From Nothophaeocryptopus gaeumannii (Eukaryota; Ascomycota; Dothideomycetes; Mycosphaerellales; Mycosphaerellaceae): a DNA stretch of 64,000 bases. Every line of letters begins with the position of its first letter. Position 1 is the first letter of the stretch. The position numbers and the translations under genes are program-made. Positions 30,897 through 41,756 of this stretch are shown in pieces. Below the pieces are notes generated by a model. The model was not told where the DNA came from. It saw only the letters and a list, made by a program, of their open reading frames with translations, and did no database searches. The DNA lies in NCBI GenBank assembly GCA_031771865.1, contig JASISA010000026.1:496001-560000 (forward strand), in the 5' to 3' direction.

Positions 30897-31440
30897 TGTG
30901 GCGGTAGTTGGGTGAGGGCGTCGTGGATAGCGGCGCTGGTATTGCGAAGTAGTATAGTTCGAAGTCGTGTCGTTATAAATTTTCAGTGAGGCTGTCGGAC
31001 AAGCCTGAGGTGAGGTTTTGAGAGCTGCTGCAAAAACGAAAATGTGCCGTTGGCGCACGGACGTTGCGCAAACGCATGTGAAGTGAAGTTTTGAAGGAGG
31101 CAGGTGCTAAGTCTCATCATACGCAAGCTTTTGGTTTGGCTCAAGGTGTGGACCAGATTTTACTTAAAGAGTCCTTGAGCAAACAAAATTGATGGAAGAA
31201 GTGCACCGCACCACAGAGGAATCGTATAGTGTCGTCGGATCAGATCGAGAGGGATAAAGGCCCTAGTAGTCGCTCATGGGCTCACACCTTCGCCGCCCAA
31301 CAAATCATGAGCGACGTCAATCTGATCCCCATCTTCGATTCCAGACTAGAATCTGTCAGCATCTTCACGTCAACGCTCTCCAGCATGAACTCACATGAAT
31401 TGGGCTTTCATCGAGAGCCTTCTGCCCGATCCTCTACCCA
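30897..31440. other. Intergenic region
   Basis: 544 bp. A forward open frame at 31229-31465 has no recognisable features and ends within the decayed gene that follows. Confidence 0.35.
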
Positions 31441-32030
31441 TCAAATGCAAACCGACACGCATTGACATCCATCCGGATATGGCTCGCGAAAGTCTGAAAG
31501 CGGTCGAAGAGGAGCATTTACGCGAATGCGGAAAGCCATCTCGAAATTGTTCGCTTTCTTGATACGGATGTTGATACGTTCATCGATGGGTGGAGGAGTA
31601 GCGACTTCTTCGAGCCTTGGAGCTCCCGGCGCTAGGTGGGATTGATCGAGGTAGTGGAGATTTGGATGAGTCTGTTCGGGTGGGACGGGACAGCCGCGGC
31701 GGGTGACATGCTGGATGAGTCGGACGTCGATGATACCGCCACTATCAATACCGAGCATCTTGGATGTACTGCCTTCGACGATCTGGAAGACACTGGAAGA
31801 ATGACCAATTGAAGCCGTGGCTTGAAACGTACCTGAGTTGCCTCGTGCCAGGATTGATTGACTCCTATAACACCCACGGTGCCGTGCGACCTGCAGTCAG
31901 GGCAGATATGGGCTCGAAACTGGTCTATGTCTCGCTTGATATTGGAGTCTCAAGGGATTCTGTACGTCCGCTGGAAATGACCTTCGTCCAAGATGGTGAC
32001 CGAGATGTATTCTCGCGGAGCCAAGATGGC
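31441..32030 (-). pseudogene. Decayed reverse-strand gene with in-frame TGA
   Basis: Reading the reverse strand from 32030, a protein-like frame (PREYISVTILDEGHFQR, then TYRIP) hits TGA at 31952-31950. It continues in the same frame with DIDQFRAHICPDC and VGVIGVNQSWHEATQ, crosses a good 50-nt intron (31832-31783, gtacgt...ttccag), and runs on to a stop at 31441. The rest contains PPIDERINIRIKKAN and ends in CQCVSVCI. No ATG opens the upstream part. The TGA would be explained by one C-to-T change in CGA, the usual outcome of RIP or deamination, but that is inference. A different exon structure starting after the TGA is also possible. Family unknown. Confidence 0.35.
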
Positions 32031-32250
32031 TGTCGAAGCTCACAGTATGACTCGGACTAGGTGCTGTGTGGATTGTATGATGGGAGGATCGCAGTCCAAG
32101 TAGCAAAGATGTATACGCCGACGTTTATACACCCGCGGAGCGCACGTGCAACTGCGACCTGCGACAAGAGTCCTGCTCTTCGATTCGTCATGTGACGGGG
32201 AGTGAAGACGCATGTATCCATACCATTTGAATTCGATCATTTCGATCATC

Positions 32251-33745
32251 TCACGCCGTGCCAGCAGGCTCCGGCGCGGTCTCCTTGGGGCCATTGGTAG
32301 ATTCTGACTGTTTCTCTTCTGGTTGCGTCTCTTCCGGCTGCTTCAAGCTGTCCAGCTCTGCCAGTCTCTGCCTAGTCTTCTCTGCCTCTTCGGCCTCCTT
32401 CTTCTCGCGCTCCGCCTTCTCAACAGCTTCTGTCCTCTCACGCTCTTCTCGCTCCTCTTCCTCCTCCTGCTTCTCGCGCTCGACCTTCTCCAAGGCTTCC
32501 AGTTCATCATTAACTTCACTCTCGTCAATTTCGCCAGCTGACACCTCATTGATCGCATTACCAATGTCCTCTGTGTCCATCATGCTCTCACGCAAGCCTT
32601 CCATAACATCTTGTACCTTCTCAACACCGCCAGTCTGCTTGTTCAAACTCTTAAGAGTCTGGCCCGAAGCTTCGAGCACCTGCACGATCTGAACCTGATC
32701 TGCAGCTTGCTCAATCTTCATGTACACGTCTTCCAGCTGTGCAAGTGTGGATGTCCTTTGCTGTAGCTTTGTATCTGCCATTTTCTTCTGTCGTAATGCC
32801 GTCTTCGCTTTCGCGACTTGTTTCTCCGCTACTGCAGTTCTGGCTGCAATGTCTAATTGCGCGATCCGAGAAGTAAGTTGCTCAATCTGTGGGTTAAGAG
32901 ATGATATGAGCGTTCGTAGCGAGGCGATCGATTCGTCCTCTGAGGTGATAGGTGTCGGCTGTACTTGAGCAGGAGACTTGAACTTGATCGTCCCCGAGGT
33001 CGGTTGGTATTCGATCGCGCTTCGGTCGCGGGACAGATGTGTCAGGAGCAAGGAAAGATCGTTCGTACTTAGCGACTCCACGCCGAGAGTAGACGCGAAT
33101 GTGGAGTCAAACAGCTCGCGGGAGAAGATTCGTTCTGCATCTGATGTCGCGCTCTTGGCCGCCTTGTCGGTGACAGCTTTCGCAGCCGCCTCAACGTTTG
33201 CGACTACCACGAAGCTCCCTCTGACGAGCTTATCCTGACTTCCTGTTCCACTTCCCATTACTCCCAGCTGCCGTAGCCCCCACGCGACGACCTGCCACGG
33301 CGTCGGTATCCAGCTCTTGTGGTACAGACTCTCCTTCCTGTCCAGAAACTCCCTCAATGGGATCAGAGACTTGCTGTTCGCCGCATCTTCGAGCACCGCG
33401 CGGAGTGCCAGAGGCCTTCCATACTCTTGTGTCTGTAGTTCTCTAAGCAGCTCTTCGCCACTCTGTATTACAAATCTATCGCTGCCCTGCCCTGTCGGTC
33501 CTGGGATCAGACCGGCCTTAGCTGCGGATGATAATGCGCGCAGCCATGCCGAGCTATTGGCCTGGTATCCATCGGGATTCGTATTTCGTTGGAAACGGAA
33601 GTCGGAGTATAGAGAAGCCAGTCGAGCGCGACTATACGGTAGTTAGAGGCTATCGAGATACGGAACAGAGGATGACGGGAATGGGCAGGCTTCACCTACG
33701 AAACGCTTCTTCGTGAGTTCGGAGGAACTCGAGAAGCTCGCTCAT
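32251..33745 (-). CDS. CHMP7-like ESCRT-III (Snf7-domain) protein
   Basis: Exons 33745-33696 and 33631-32251 are joined by a 64-nt intron (gtgaag...tatag) and give 476 residues. The N-terminal part (about 1-210) has ASLYSDFRFQR and IPTPWQVVAWGLRQLG, a winged-helix-like region seen in CHMP7. From about residue 235 a long coiled-coil Snf7 core follows, with basic helix-1-like KAKTALRQKKMADTKLQQR and then the TLKSLNKQ and VEKVQDVMEGLRE segments. The C-terminus is very acidic and Glu/Lys-rich (about 110 residues). CHMP7 recruits ESCRT-III to the nuclear envelope for sealing and quality control. Assignment rests on domain order and coiled-coil motifs. Confidence 0.82.
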
Positions 33746-34132
33746 AATGTCGTGCTAGAAGCGGAACGAGAGAATAGCGAGAGTGATTACTGGGGAGCAA
33801 GAGTGGGAAGTGAAGATGAACAGGCTGACGTTTCGCGCCAAAGCTTGACTATCACATGCGCGGGGAGCTCACTCGGCCCCATCAATATTTGATTGAAGAG
33901 AACGCCAAAGACACGCCAAGCCGCTAAGGCAGCAAGGCTTCAGGGCTACCATCGCGTCCTGCAGCTTCAAACGCGAGGTTCAAAAATTAAAGAACGGAAA
34001 CAAAACACCACCAGCATCACGAAGAACCCTCCGTTCAACTCATAGCCGACTGCCCGAATACTTAAAGCGACACCCATATCAGCGAGACTGGTATACATCC
34101 GCTGAACGCCGATTTCAATACAGCAGCCTGCC
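33746..34132. promoter_or_regulatory. Divergent promoter region, CHMP7-like / CCT1
   Basis: 387 bp between two outward-facing start codons, so both promoters must fit here. No distinct TATA element is seen, as is usual for housekeeping genes. Confidence 0.5.
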
Positions 34133-35905
34133 ATGGCAGGCATCTTCGAACAGTCCCGCTCCGGCACGCTCTTCTTGGGAGGACAGAAGATCAGTGGCAG
34201 CGACATCCGCGATCAAAATGTCCTCGCTACTCAAGCCATCGCGAACATTGTCAAGTCTTCGTTCGGCCCAAGCGGGCTGGACAAGATGATGGTGGACGAT
34301 ATTGGAGATGTCACAGTTACAAACGACGGAGCCACAATTCTCTCTCTTCTGAACGTCGAGCATCCAGCCGGCAAGATTTTGGTGGATCTGGCGCAACAGC
34401 AAGATAAAGAAGTAGGAGATGGCACAACGAGCGTGGTCTTGATCGCAGCAGAGCTTCTAAGGAGAGCGAACGAGTTGGTCAAGATGCGGATACACCCCAC
34501 AACCATAATCACCGGCTACAGATTAGCTCTTCGTGAGGCTGTGCGGTATATGAATGAGAACATCGCAACTCGGGTGGAGGCGCTTGGACGAGAATCCTTG
34601 ATCAACATTGCAAAGACCAGCATGAGCAGCAAGATCATTGGCGCAGACTCTGATTTCTTCGCGAACATGGTCGTCGATGCTATCACCAGCGTCAAGACCA
34701 CGAATGCGAGGAACGAAATCAAGTACCCCGTGAAGGCTGTCAATGTGCTGAAGGCTCACGGCAAGAGTGCAACAGAGTCGGTACTGGTCAAGGGATATGC
34801 GTTGAATTGCACAGTCGCGAGCCAAGCAATGAAGACGCGAATCACCGATGCCAAAATCGCAGTCTTGGACATGAACTTACAGAAAGAGCGCATGAAGATG
34901 GGTGTGAACGTGGTCATCGACGACCCGGCACAACTGGAGAAGATTCGTGAGCGGGAGAGCAGCTTGGTCGTGGAGAGAGTCGAGATGATCCTCAAGGCAG
35001 GCGCGAACGTCATCTTCACAACCAAGGGAATTGATGATCTGTGTCTGAAGCACTTTGTGGAGAAGGGTGCCATGGCAGTGCGAAGGTGCAAGAAGGAGGA
35101 TCTCAGACGGATAGAGAAGGCCACTGGTGCTACCATGATTAGCACTCTAGCAGACATTAACACGGGTGACGATGTCTTTGACACAAAGGCACTTGGCGAG
35201 GCAAAGGAGGTTGTGCAGGAGCGGATATCAGACGACGAGTGCATCCTGGTCAAGGGCCCAAAGGTGCACACCGCAGCATCCATCATTCTCCGTGGAGCCA
35301 ACGAGTACTCCTTGGATGAGATGGAGCGCTCGGTGCACGACTCGCTCTCAGCTGTCAAGCGTACTTTGGAGTCAGGCCGCATCGTACCTGGTGGTGGTGC
35401 CGTGGAGACCGCTCTCCACATCTACCTGGAAGAGTGGGCCACATCCGTTGGCTCAAGAGAACAGCTCGCTATCGGCGCTTTCGCCGCATCGCTCCTGACC
35501 GTCCCAACCACCCTGGCTGTCAACGCAGCAAAGGATTCCTCCGAGCTCGTCGCCCAATTGCGATCCCGCCACGCCCTATCGCAACGCACATCTGAGCCCG
35601 TCTCGGCACATGCCCCACCAGGACCTAACGGCGCACCGACCTCGCCTCGATCACAGACTCAACAGGTCCTTGATACTGACGCGAAGGCGCTTGCCAAGGC
35701 TAAGGGCTACAAGAACTACGGTCTGGATCTCGCCCGGGGTAAGGTCCAGGACTGTATCAAGGCTGGTATTCTCGAGCCCAGCATGAGCAAAGTCAAGCAG
35801 CTCAAGTCGGCTGTAGAGGCCTGCGTGGCCATTATGAGAATTGATACGTTGATCAAGTTGGATCCGGAGCAACAGGGTGGAGGAGATGATGGGCACGGAC
35901 ACTAA
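34133..35905 (+). CDS. cct1: T-complex protein 1 subunit alpha (CCT1)
   Basis: The 590-residue intronless protein is a group II chaperonin subunit. Diagnostic pieces are VKSSFGPSGLDKMMVDDIGDVTVTNDGA at 41-68 (nucleotide-binding equatorial domain; written here only as FGPSGLDKMM plus TVTNDGA for reference), QDKEVGDGTTSVV (ATP-hydrolysis loop), VPGGGAVE and the C-terminal LKSAVEACVAIMRIDTLI. It belongs to the eight-membered TRiC ring that folds actin and tubulin in the cytosol. A Pro/Ser-rich insert of about 30 residues (near 483-512) sits before KNYGLDLARGK. Yeast Tcp1 is shorter here. The C-terminus is Gly/His-rich (GGGDDGHGH), as usual for CCT subunits. Confidence 0.97.
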   Translation: MAGIFEQSRSGTLFLGGQKISGSDIRDQNVLATQAIANIVKSSFGPSGLDKMMVDDIGDVTVTNDGATILSLLNVEHPAGKILVDLAQQQDKEVGDGTTSVVLIAAELLRRANELVKMRIHPTTIITGYRLALREAVRYMNENIATRVEALGRESLINIAKTSMSSKIIGADSDFFANMVVDAITSVKTTNARNEIKYPVKAVNVLKAHGKSATESVLVKGYALNCTVASQAMKTRITDAKIAVLDMNLQKERMKMGVNVVIDDPAQLEKIRERESSLVVERVEMILKAGANVIFTTKGIDDLCLKHFVEKGAMAVRRCKKEDLRRIEKATGATMISTLADINTGDDVFDTKALGEAKEVVQERISDDECILVKGPKVHTAASIILRGANEYSLDEMERSVHDSLSAVKRTLESGRIVPGGGAVETALHIYLEEWATSVGSREQLAIGAFAASLLTVPTTLAVNAAKDSSELVAQLRSRHALSQRTSEPVSAHAPPGPNGAPTSPRSQTQQVLDTDAKALAKAKGYKNYGLDLARGKVQDCIKAGILEPSMSKVKQLKSAVEACVAIMRIDTLIKLDPEQQGGGDDGHGH

Positions 35906-36381
35906 ATGGATGACGAGAGAAGCACGGGCATGTTGTAAGTGACTGAACGCATCAGCGCTACAGCGACTGTATGGATATGAATGTAGATCACCAAAAGACA
36001 ATGGCTTCGCAGCGGTCGGGTCCTTTCGTTCCCGTTCTCTCTCCCTGCATTCTTTGTCCGGGACGCCTGCCAGCTACATTCACATGCAAAGTTCTTACCA
36101 GCGTAACGATGTCTTGGATTCGCAATGTCATAAAAGAAATATTGGAGACAGGATAATAAGCAAACATACAACGGCGCCCCACGGACAATCCCGATCGAAC
36201 AAGAACGTTAAAAAGTTCCTTCTTGCGTCGTCTACACCTCCTCAATATAAACATATAACTGAGTCTCTAGAATCGTTAATGCGAAGCGACAACTCCCTTG
36301 GAAGCTCATGCGTTGCTCACGATGCAGACTATTCAGCTATATTCACATAACAACCTTTCACCTACACGACAAAAAGCCATT
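35906..36381. other. Intergenic region with candidate TATA
   Basis: 476 bp. TATAAAC at 36246-36252 lies about 130 bp before the next gene's chosen ATG. An AT-rich 3' flank of CCT1 is seen; no other feature. Confidence 0.4.
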
Positions 36382-37053
36382 ATGCCTTCCATGACACCAC
36401 AACACCGCGACGCCATGCTGTTCACTACTCTCCCTTCACTCTCCATGGACAGTTATACCTGTTTCGAGCGTCCCTTCATGATTAATTCCTCCTCATCACC
36501 GGTTTCCCAGAGCAGACATCACAGGCTGGCAAAACATCAAATCAGAGCTCAAAACGATAAATCACGGTCGAAAACAATGTTCTCTTTCTTCAGCAGCAAC
36601 AAAGCCGGCAGCGCCGCCCAAGCTTGGCCTGTCGAGTTCAAATATTTGAAAGAAGAGAAAGAGGAGGGCTTTGTCGACCTCGTCGACTACATGAACGAAG
36701 AACGCTTTTGTGGCGATGACAAAGCCCACACTGCCTCAAACGCAAATAGGCAGGAGGGTGGAAACGTCTCCCTAGAGACAGACAACAAGATTACTACCGG
36801 AAGCCTGAACGAGAGACCACCAGAATCCGATAAGAAAGACCGGGCGGATCTCATGGAAGAAGCCGACCAGGCATCTTTGGCCTGGAAGGTTCATCGCCAG
36901 ACATTCCACAAGGTGATCTCAGACTGCGAGACTCGCTGTCAGGCGACACAGGGCTTCTTCTGCCGTGATTATGCGCGTATGTTTGGGCTTCAGAAGCGGG
37001 CGGAAATGCGGTATAAGGAGTTGTTGAAAGAAGTGAGGGCCCTGGGCAAGTAA
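36382..37053 (+). CDS. Hypothetical protein
   Basis: ATG 36382 gives 223 residues; an ATG at 36322 upstream and one at 36577 (MFSFFSSNKAG) downstream are also possible. The N-terminal 60 residues are Ser/Met/Pro-rich. The middle has VEFKYLKEEKEEGFVDLVDYMNEE. The C-terminal part is a helical stretch with three Cys (SDCETRCQATQGFFCRDY), ending LKEVRALGK. No known domain is recognised. The compact, charged C-terminal helical region looks like a real fold, and the frame is long and intron-free, so I think it is a gene. Confidence 0.5.
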   Translation: MPSMTPQHRDAMLFTTLPSLSMDSYTCFERPFMINSSSSPVSQSRHHRLAKHQIRAQNDKSRSKTMFSFFSSNKAGSAAQAWPVEFKYLKEEKEEGFVDLVDYMNEERFCGDDKAHTASNANRQEGGNVSLETDNKITTGSLNERPPESDKKDRADLMEEADQASLAWKVHRQTFHKVISDCETRCQATQGFFCRDYARMFGLQKRAEMRYKELLKEVRALGK

Positions 37054-38910
37054 GGATGATGTGGTCGTGATCGACAGAGGCGATGTGTGGAGCTGTTGAA
37101 GGAGATGAAAGCCTCGGGGTCGTGAGAATGGTGGAGATGGTGGGGCTTAAAGAGCAGACTTTGAGGACGAGCTGTCGTTGAACAGGAAGGTATACTGGGT
37201 AGCTCTGCTTGTCAATCGGAGCGTATGGTATTGGAATTCAAGTCAGTCTTTCGAGGGGACATCAGATGGTGGCTACACAAGAAAAGAAGGTCGAAAATTG
37301 CGGACTTTGTCTTTGGCTACGCGTAAATCAGCGCTCTGAAAACATGTTTCTATTTTACCATCAGTGCAATGGAATGGCTTCTTCGCACTCTCGTGCTTCA
37401 TAGTTTGCCTTCCACTCATCACCTGCCGGCGAACGTCTGAGTTGGGCATTTGTGACGCGAGCACTCCGCTAATGAGGGTCCTTGGACAAGTTGGCGAAGC
37501 GTTCGGCACCGTGTCTGGGCCCGAGACATACAGTTGAACTATTCGAGAGTTCTCGTCCAGGCACAGCCGCCCTCCGCGCTGACATCGTTTCAGTCGTACT
37601 CATAATACCCGCAACAACCAGGAGAAATCCGAGGATCAACGATTCATGCTTGAGACGATCAAACGTCGTTTTCGAACTGTGGCTTGCAAGTCCACGCTCA
37701 TACGACCGTAGTACCGTTCGTCCCACAGAAGCAGATGTTGCTACTACCAAAGGGTGAGTGCTGCCCCCAAAGAAAGTCAATTTTTCCGTGATTTGTACCA
37801 CGGTCTTTGCGAAGCTGTAAAGAAGGTTGGACTTCGGGCGAGTACCGGTGTTGGCTTTGCTATCGTCCCGACGTGCACATTGGAGGGTCCTGTCACCTGT
37901 CCAACCCGGTAGATCTCGCACTTCGCTCTTTTCGATAGCTGAGGGGGTAGCGAAGCCGATGCGGTGGCCATGCCCTGAATCTGAATGGAGAGCTTGAAAA
38001 GCTCGGGCTTGCAAGTCTCTTGGTGGTGTGAGTGAGTAGCCGACAGGAACAGGCTGCGGGTCGTGCGCGTATGACATCGTCGGTTTTGTCGTGTGTGTTT
38101 GCCTTTTGCAAGAGGGTGGGTAGGACTTTGGAACCTGCAAGCCAGATCTCATAGAAAGAGAGCAAAAGTGCCCCTCGTATGAGCTCTTCATTGGACTGCG
38201 GCCAGGTAGGCTCTAGCAAGTTCTTGGTAGTGTTCGATCGCTACTCTCCAATTCTTTTTGTGCCTGATCTTGGCGAGCTCCCTTGTACTGTCTGTGTGGA
38301 GCCGGGATGCTTGTGAAATTTCAGCTACCCACCTCGCATCACCGCTGCTGGATGTGTCAATTTGGCGTGGGGGGAGGCATATACGACCGGGTAATCCTCT
38401 GCAGAGTCCTGAGTGAAGGGACTGCGCGGTAAGTCCACTTCGATAGGGTGGCCGAAGACTACGCTCCTGCATCTTGGAGCGATTTGTGAAGGCTGAGGCT
38501 TCTGGTGGGGTCCAAGTGGTGGCCGTCGACAAGCGGTGAAGGGCACGGTTACTGCCCAATGGAACGTTCTCTTGACCCTGAGGCGTAGCGCGCAGTGTGT
38601 CTGAATCAGCAGGCTGCTTCTGCCATTCTCGTCCACAGGCCACCATAGTGTCTGAACGCTCGTGGCATGCGCTCTGAGGCTGAAAACTCGCTCCTTATGC
38701 AGCAGCAGCGAATACAAATAAGTTGCGTGCAGATGCGGAGACGTCGCGCTCCATGTGAGTTGGTAGATCGCAGTCATACGTGACAAGAGTGTGGAGGTCC
38801 ATGGGCATCGCACGGCGGAGGTCGGTTTACATGCGAACTAGTTCTCTGGGGGAGTCACAGTTTAGTTGGGCATGGTATCGACGGCTCCATCTCGTGCATC
38901 GTTTTCGAGC
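37054..38910. other. Stretch without an intact gene
   Basis: About 1.85 kb. On the reverse strand several overlapping open frames (37469-38191, 37893-38219, 38188-38646, 38325-38813) contain bits that look like a fungal-specific transcription factor, listed separately as a possible relic. One of these, with ATG at 38077 and 201 residues (GYSLTPPRDLQARAFQAL, a hydrophobic segment LILGFLLVVAGIM), could be a small independent gene, but nothing confirms it. Confidence 0.35.
37893..38813 (-). pseudogene. Possible relic of a fungal-specific transcription factor
   Basis: One reverse-strand frame reads GHPIEVDLPRSPFTQDSAED, like the regulatory region of Zn-cluster regulators. Another ends HYQELARAYLAAVQ and stops. 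A third, offset by one base, continues at the same point SNEELIRGALLLSFYEIW, which closely matches the 'alternating Leu, then SFYE' helix of the fungal transcription-factor domain. The frame change falls within a few bases of 38185 with no room for an intron. No Zn2Cys6 cluster is visible upstream. The picture fits a decayed gene, though chance resemblance is possible. Confidence 0.3.
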
Positions 38911-39525
38911 TCAAGGTAGCAGATCCCCCATTCCCTCGATGGCAATGATCTCTTCCACAGTAAAGCACCGCCATCGGCCGTCTCTCTTTCGAAATCGGAA
39001 GATCGCGACCATTGAGCGTATCGTCCCAGGTGGAACGCCATGTACTTCGAACTTCAGAAACACACCAGCGTGTCCGTTCTTGTAGATATGCGTATCCATC
39101 GTAGTAACTCGCATCTGGTACTCGGGCATGGCAGTGCTGATGCTGCCGATTCGTGTGATATACGTGCGTAGGTCCTCTCGACCCTCTGGCCATGGCGGGG
39201 GCGAGTTTGCTGAGAACGACGCATCGAATGAATCCATGATTGGGTGAATCAAGGATAATTGATGGTCGTTGATAGAGCTGATGAAGGTTCGCACAATGTT
39301 TTCCAGATGCTCGACGATGTCTTTGGGAGACGAAAGCCTCCGAGCTTCGCTGACCGAGCTCGACGCTGCTGGTGATGCGCTTTCGGTGGAAGCGGCCGGG
39401 GATGTCATCGTCGATGCCACACTTGGTGGAACGGAGCCGAACGATGTAGTCGTCCCAGCTGGAGTTGACACTGAAGCTCGATCGTCTTGGTCGAGCTCCA
39501 TCGCATGCTGGTCATGAGAGCTCAT
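38911..39525 (-). CDS. NTF2-like/SnoaL-fold protein
   Basis: The first ATG, at 39525, gives 204 residues; the frame opens four codons earlier at a GTG. Residues 1-65 are Ser/Thr/Ala-rich and probably disordered. A single NTF2-like domain fills the rest: a helical start (IVEHLENIVRTFISSIND), WPEGREDLRTYITRI, a strand pair with MRVTTMDTHIYKNGHAGVFLKFE, then MVAIFRFRKRDGRWRCFTVEEI. The last line is the typical curved-sheet core of this fold. Such proteins may be enzymes, binding proteins or mere scaffolds, so the role is open. It is intron-free. Confidence 0.75.
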   Translation of the reverse strand: MSSHDQHAMELDQDDRASVSTPAGTTTSFGSVPPSVASTMTSPAASTESASPAASSSVSEARRLSSPKDIVEHLENIVRTFISSINDHQLSLIHPIMDSFDASFSANSPPPWPEGREDLRTYITRIGSISTAMPEYQMRVTTMDTHIYKNGHAGVFLKFEVHGVPPGTIRSMVAIFRFRKRDGRWRCFTVEEIIAIEGMGDLLP

Positions 39526-40419
39526 TGTGGGCCTCACGTTGCTTCAGTCGGTCGACCCAATGCCTCGTGACGACATTCCACGAAGACGGAGCACAAGAGC
39601 GCAAAGATGACCGATATGATGGATATGAGTATTCCTGGGAGGGCTGAAGAGTAGTTTCAATGCTTGTGGCTGAACTGGCGGGGCGCGGCAGAGCAAGGAG
39701 GTGAAGTCGGAAGCAAGGTTTGCGCGGATTTGAGTTCGCCCTTCATCGCATGGATATTATAGCCAAAATAGATTGACTCAGTTACTAACACTTGGATAGC
39801 CAGGCTTCTTCGGTGTTATCAGGGGAAAGACGCCGAGCCAAGAGAGCTTGGCTGTCGTTCTGTCTGTTGGCGATGTCCGTTCGAGCGCCGTGATCTTGGG
39901 TGCCAAGCACATTAGAGATCTTGATCAGAGGTCTGGAGTCTAGCAGTCACATGCCTGTTTCTTGAGGGGGGGTACTGAGCGCTGGACAAGAGCCAACCTG
40001 TCTTGCCTGTCCAACGACTCGGCTACAGTAGTCGCGATGTGACTGTGAGAGGCTCTGCCAAATGTCAGTCGTCTGACATCCCGTCACGTACCAGGATGTG
40101 CTTTTACCTGAAAGGTTCAGGTTCCGTGATTGGTCGACCTACGGGCGTAGGCCAGCAGTGATAGGTGCCGTCGCGCCGGACGTCCTTTTAAGGGGTTCTG
40201 TCGAGAAGCCTGCGCCTGACAGCAGTTGTGTGTGTTGCACATGGTGTGAGAACCAAGAACTGGTGAAGCACTGTCGATGATTGGAAAGGCCAGGTTTGAT
40301 AAGTTAGTGCGTTTAAGGTTTCTCCCGTGAACGCTAGCCCCGCCTATCTAACTACCCGACTTCCAGAACATTTCTTGCTCCAACATGCCCACTGCACTCC
40401 ACATCGAACAGCAGGCGTA
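39526..40419. other. Divergent intergenic region
   Basis: 894 bp between NTF2-like and ESF2 genes that point away from each other. Part of it is mildly AT-rich near 39760-39800. No feature is recognised. Confidence 0.4.
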
Positions 40420-41418
40420 ATGTCGATCCGCAAGCGAAATGCATTCCTGGAGGGCGTTGACAGTGAAGAAGAGGTTGAGAACGGCTACGACAGCGAAACT
40501 GAGGAAGGAAGAGGCGCGATTGCGAACAAGCGGCGCAAAATCGACAACGAATCCGAAGCCTCTTTCGACAGCCTAGACGATGACGATCTCGAGTTCAAGA
40601 CGCCTGAAGAAAAGCCCACAGACAACAGATTTGATCTCTCAAAGTTCGACGCCGAAGACGAGGAAGAGGGAGAAGATGCAGACCAGATCCTGTCTGATGC
40701 AGAGCGCTCCGACCATGACAGACACGGTGATTCCTCAAAGCCAAAGAAGTCAGAAGCGCAAATGGAGGTAGAAAAAGCGCGAAAGAAAGTACGAAAGTCG
40801 GGCGTGGTATACATATCGCGAGTCCCGCCGTTCATGAAGCCGCATACTCTCAAGCACTTTCTTGAGCCCCACGCGCAAAAGGGCATAAACCGGATCTTCC
40901 TGACCCCAGAAGACCATGCTCAACATCAAAGGCGGGTCAAGAAAGGCGGGAACAAGAAGAAGAGCTTCACAGATGGGTGGATCGAGTTCAACTCGAAGAC
41001 AGAAGCGAAAGCTGCTGCGGAGATGCTGAACGGGAACATCATCGGAGGGAAGAAAGGCAACTTCTACCACGATGATATCTGGAACATCAAGTACCTGAAG
41101 GGATTCAAGTGGGATCACTTGACGGAGCAAATCAACAACGAGAATGCCGAACGTGCAGCGAGGATAAAGCAGGAGATCTGGAAAACGAGGAAAGAGAACA
41201 AGGCTTTCGTGGAGGACGTGGAACGGTCAAAGATGCTGGAGGGTATGGAAAGCAAGAGGAAGGCGAAGGGTCAGCTCGAAGACAAAGCTGGAGTTCCGGG
41301 CTCCCAGAAGAGGCCGGCACAGGAGTTCAAGCAGAAGAAGGTACAGCTTGCGAACTCGAAAGAGAAGGCAGCGAAACCTTTTGCAGAGGCAACGAGCGTG
41401 CGGAGTAAGATATTTTGA
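40420..41418 (+). CDS. esf2: Pre-rRNA-processing protein ESF2 (ABT1 family, RRM)
   Basis: ATG 40420 gives 332 residues, the ordinary start MSIRKRNAFLEG. The first 115 residues are acidic with a KRRK nuclear signal. The central RRM-like domain (about 125-245) has VVYISRVPPFMKPHTLKHFL (RNP2-like), NRIFLTPED, then KKKSFTDGWIEF and the strand-helix KTEAKAAAEMLNG. The C-terminal ERAARIKQEIWKTRKENKAF helix and Lys-rich tail match ESF2. In yeast Esf2 stimulates the helicase Dbp8 in the small-subunit processome in the nucleolus. A further in-frame open stretch upstream of 40420 lacks family similarity. There is no intron. Confidence 0.93.
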   Translation: MSIRKRNAFLEGVDSEEEVENGYDSETEEGRGAIANKRRKIDNESEASFDSLDDDDLEFKTPEEKPTDNRFDLSKFDAEDEEEGEDADQILSDAERSDHDRHGDSSKPKKSEAQMEVEKARKKVRKSGVVYISRVPPFMKPHTLKHFLEPHAQKGINRIFLTPEDHAQHQRRVKKGGNKKKSFTDGWIEFNSKTEAKAAAEMLNGNIIGGKKGNFYHDDIWNIKYLKGFKWDHLTEQINNENAERAARIKQEIWKTRKENKAFVEDVERSKMLEGMESKRKAKGQLEDKAGVPGSQKRPAQEFKQKKVQLANSKEKAAKPFAEATSVRSKIF

Positions 41419-41756
41419 GGCAAGCCAGGAGATCACGATAATGATACGCATGTCATGCGCGGCATCGCTTTCGCACTGATTGGTATCAAAATCTTTTCGG
41501 CGGGTATTGTGTGGTCGACGGGCTGAGTGGCCGCTGTCCTCAGCTAAAGTCATGAACTTCACTCACTCGCTTCCGAAATTCTTGGCGCCTGTCAACATTC
41601 AGCCACCCTTCATGTGATTGAACGCTGCACAATGGACAGCTTGAGAAAAAGCCACCGCCAGACCCCGATCTTTGATTTCGACCGTGATCGACATCTTGCT
41701 GCGTCTCGAAATTCCTCGAGTGACATCCGTTGCGAGAACTGCCTCGCACCTTCGAG

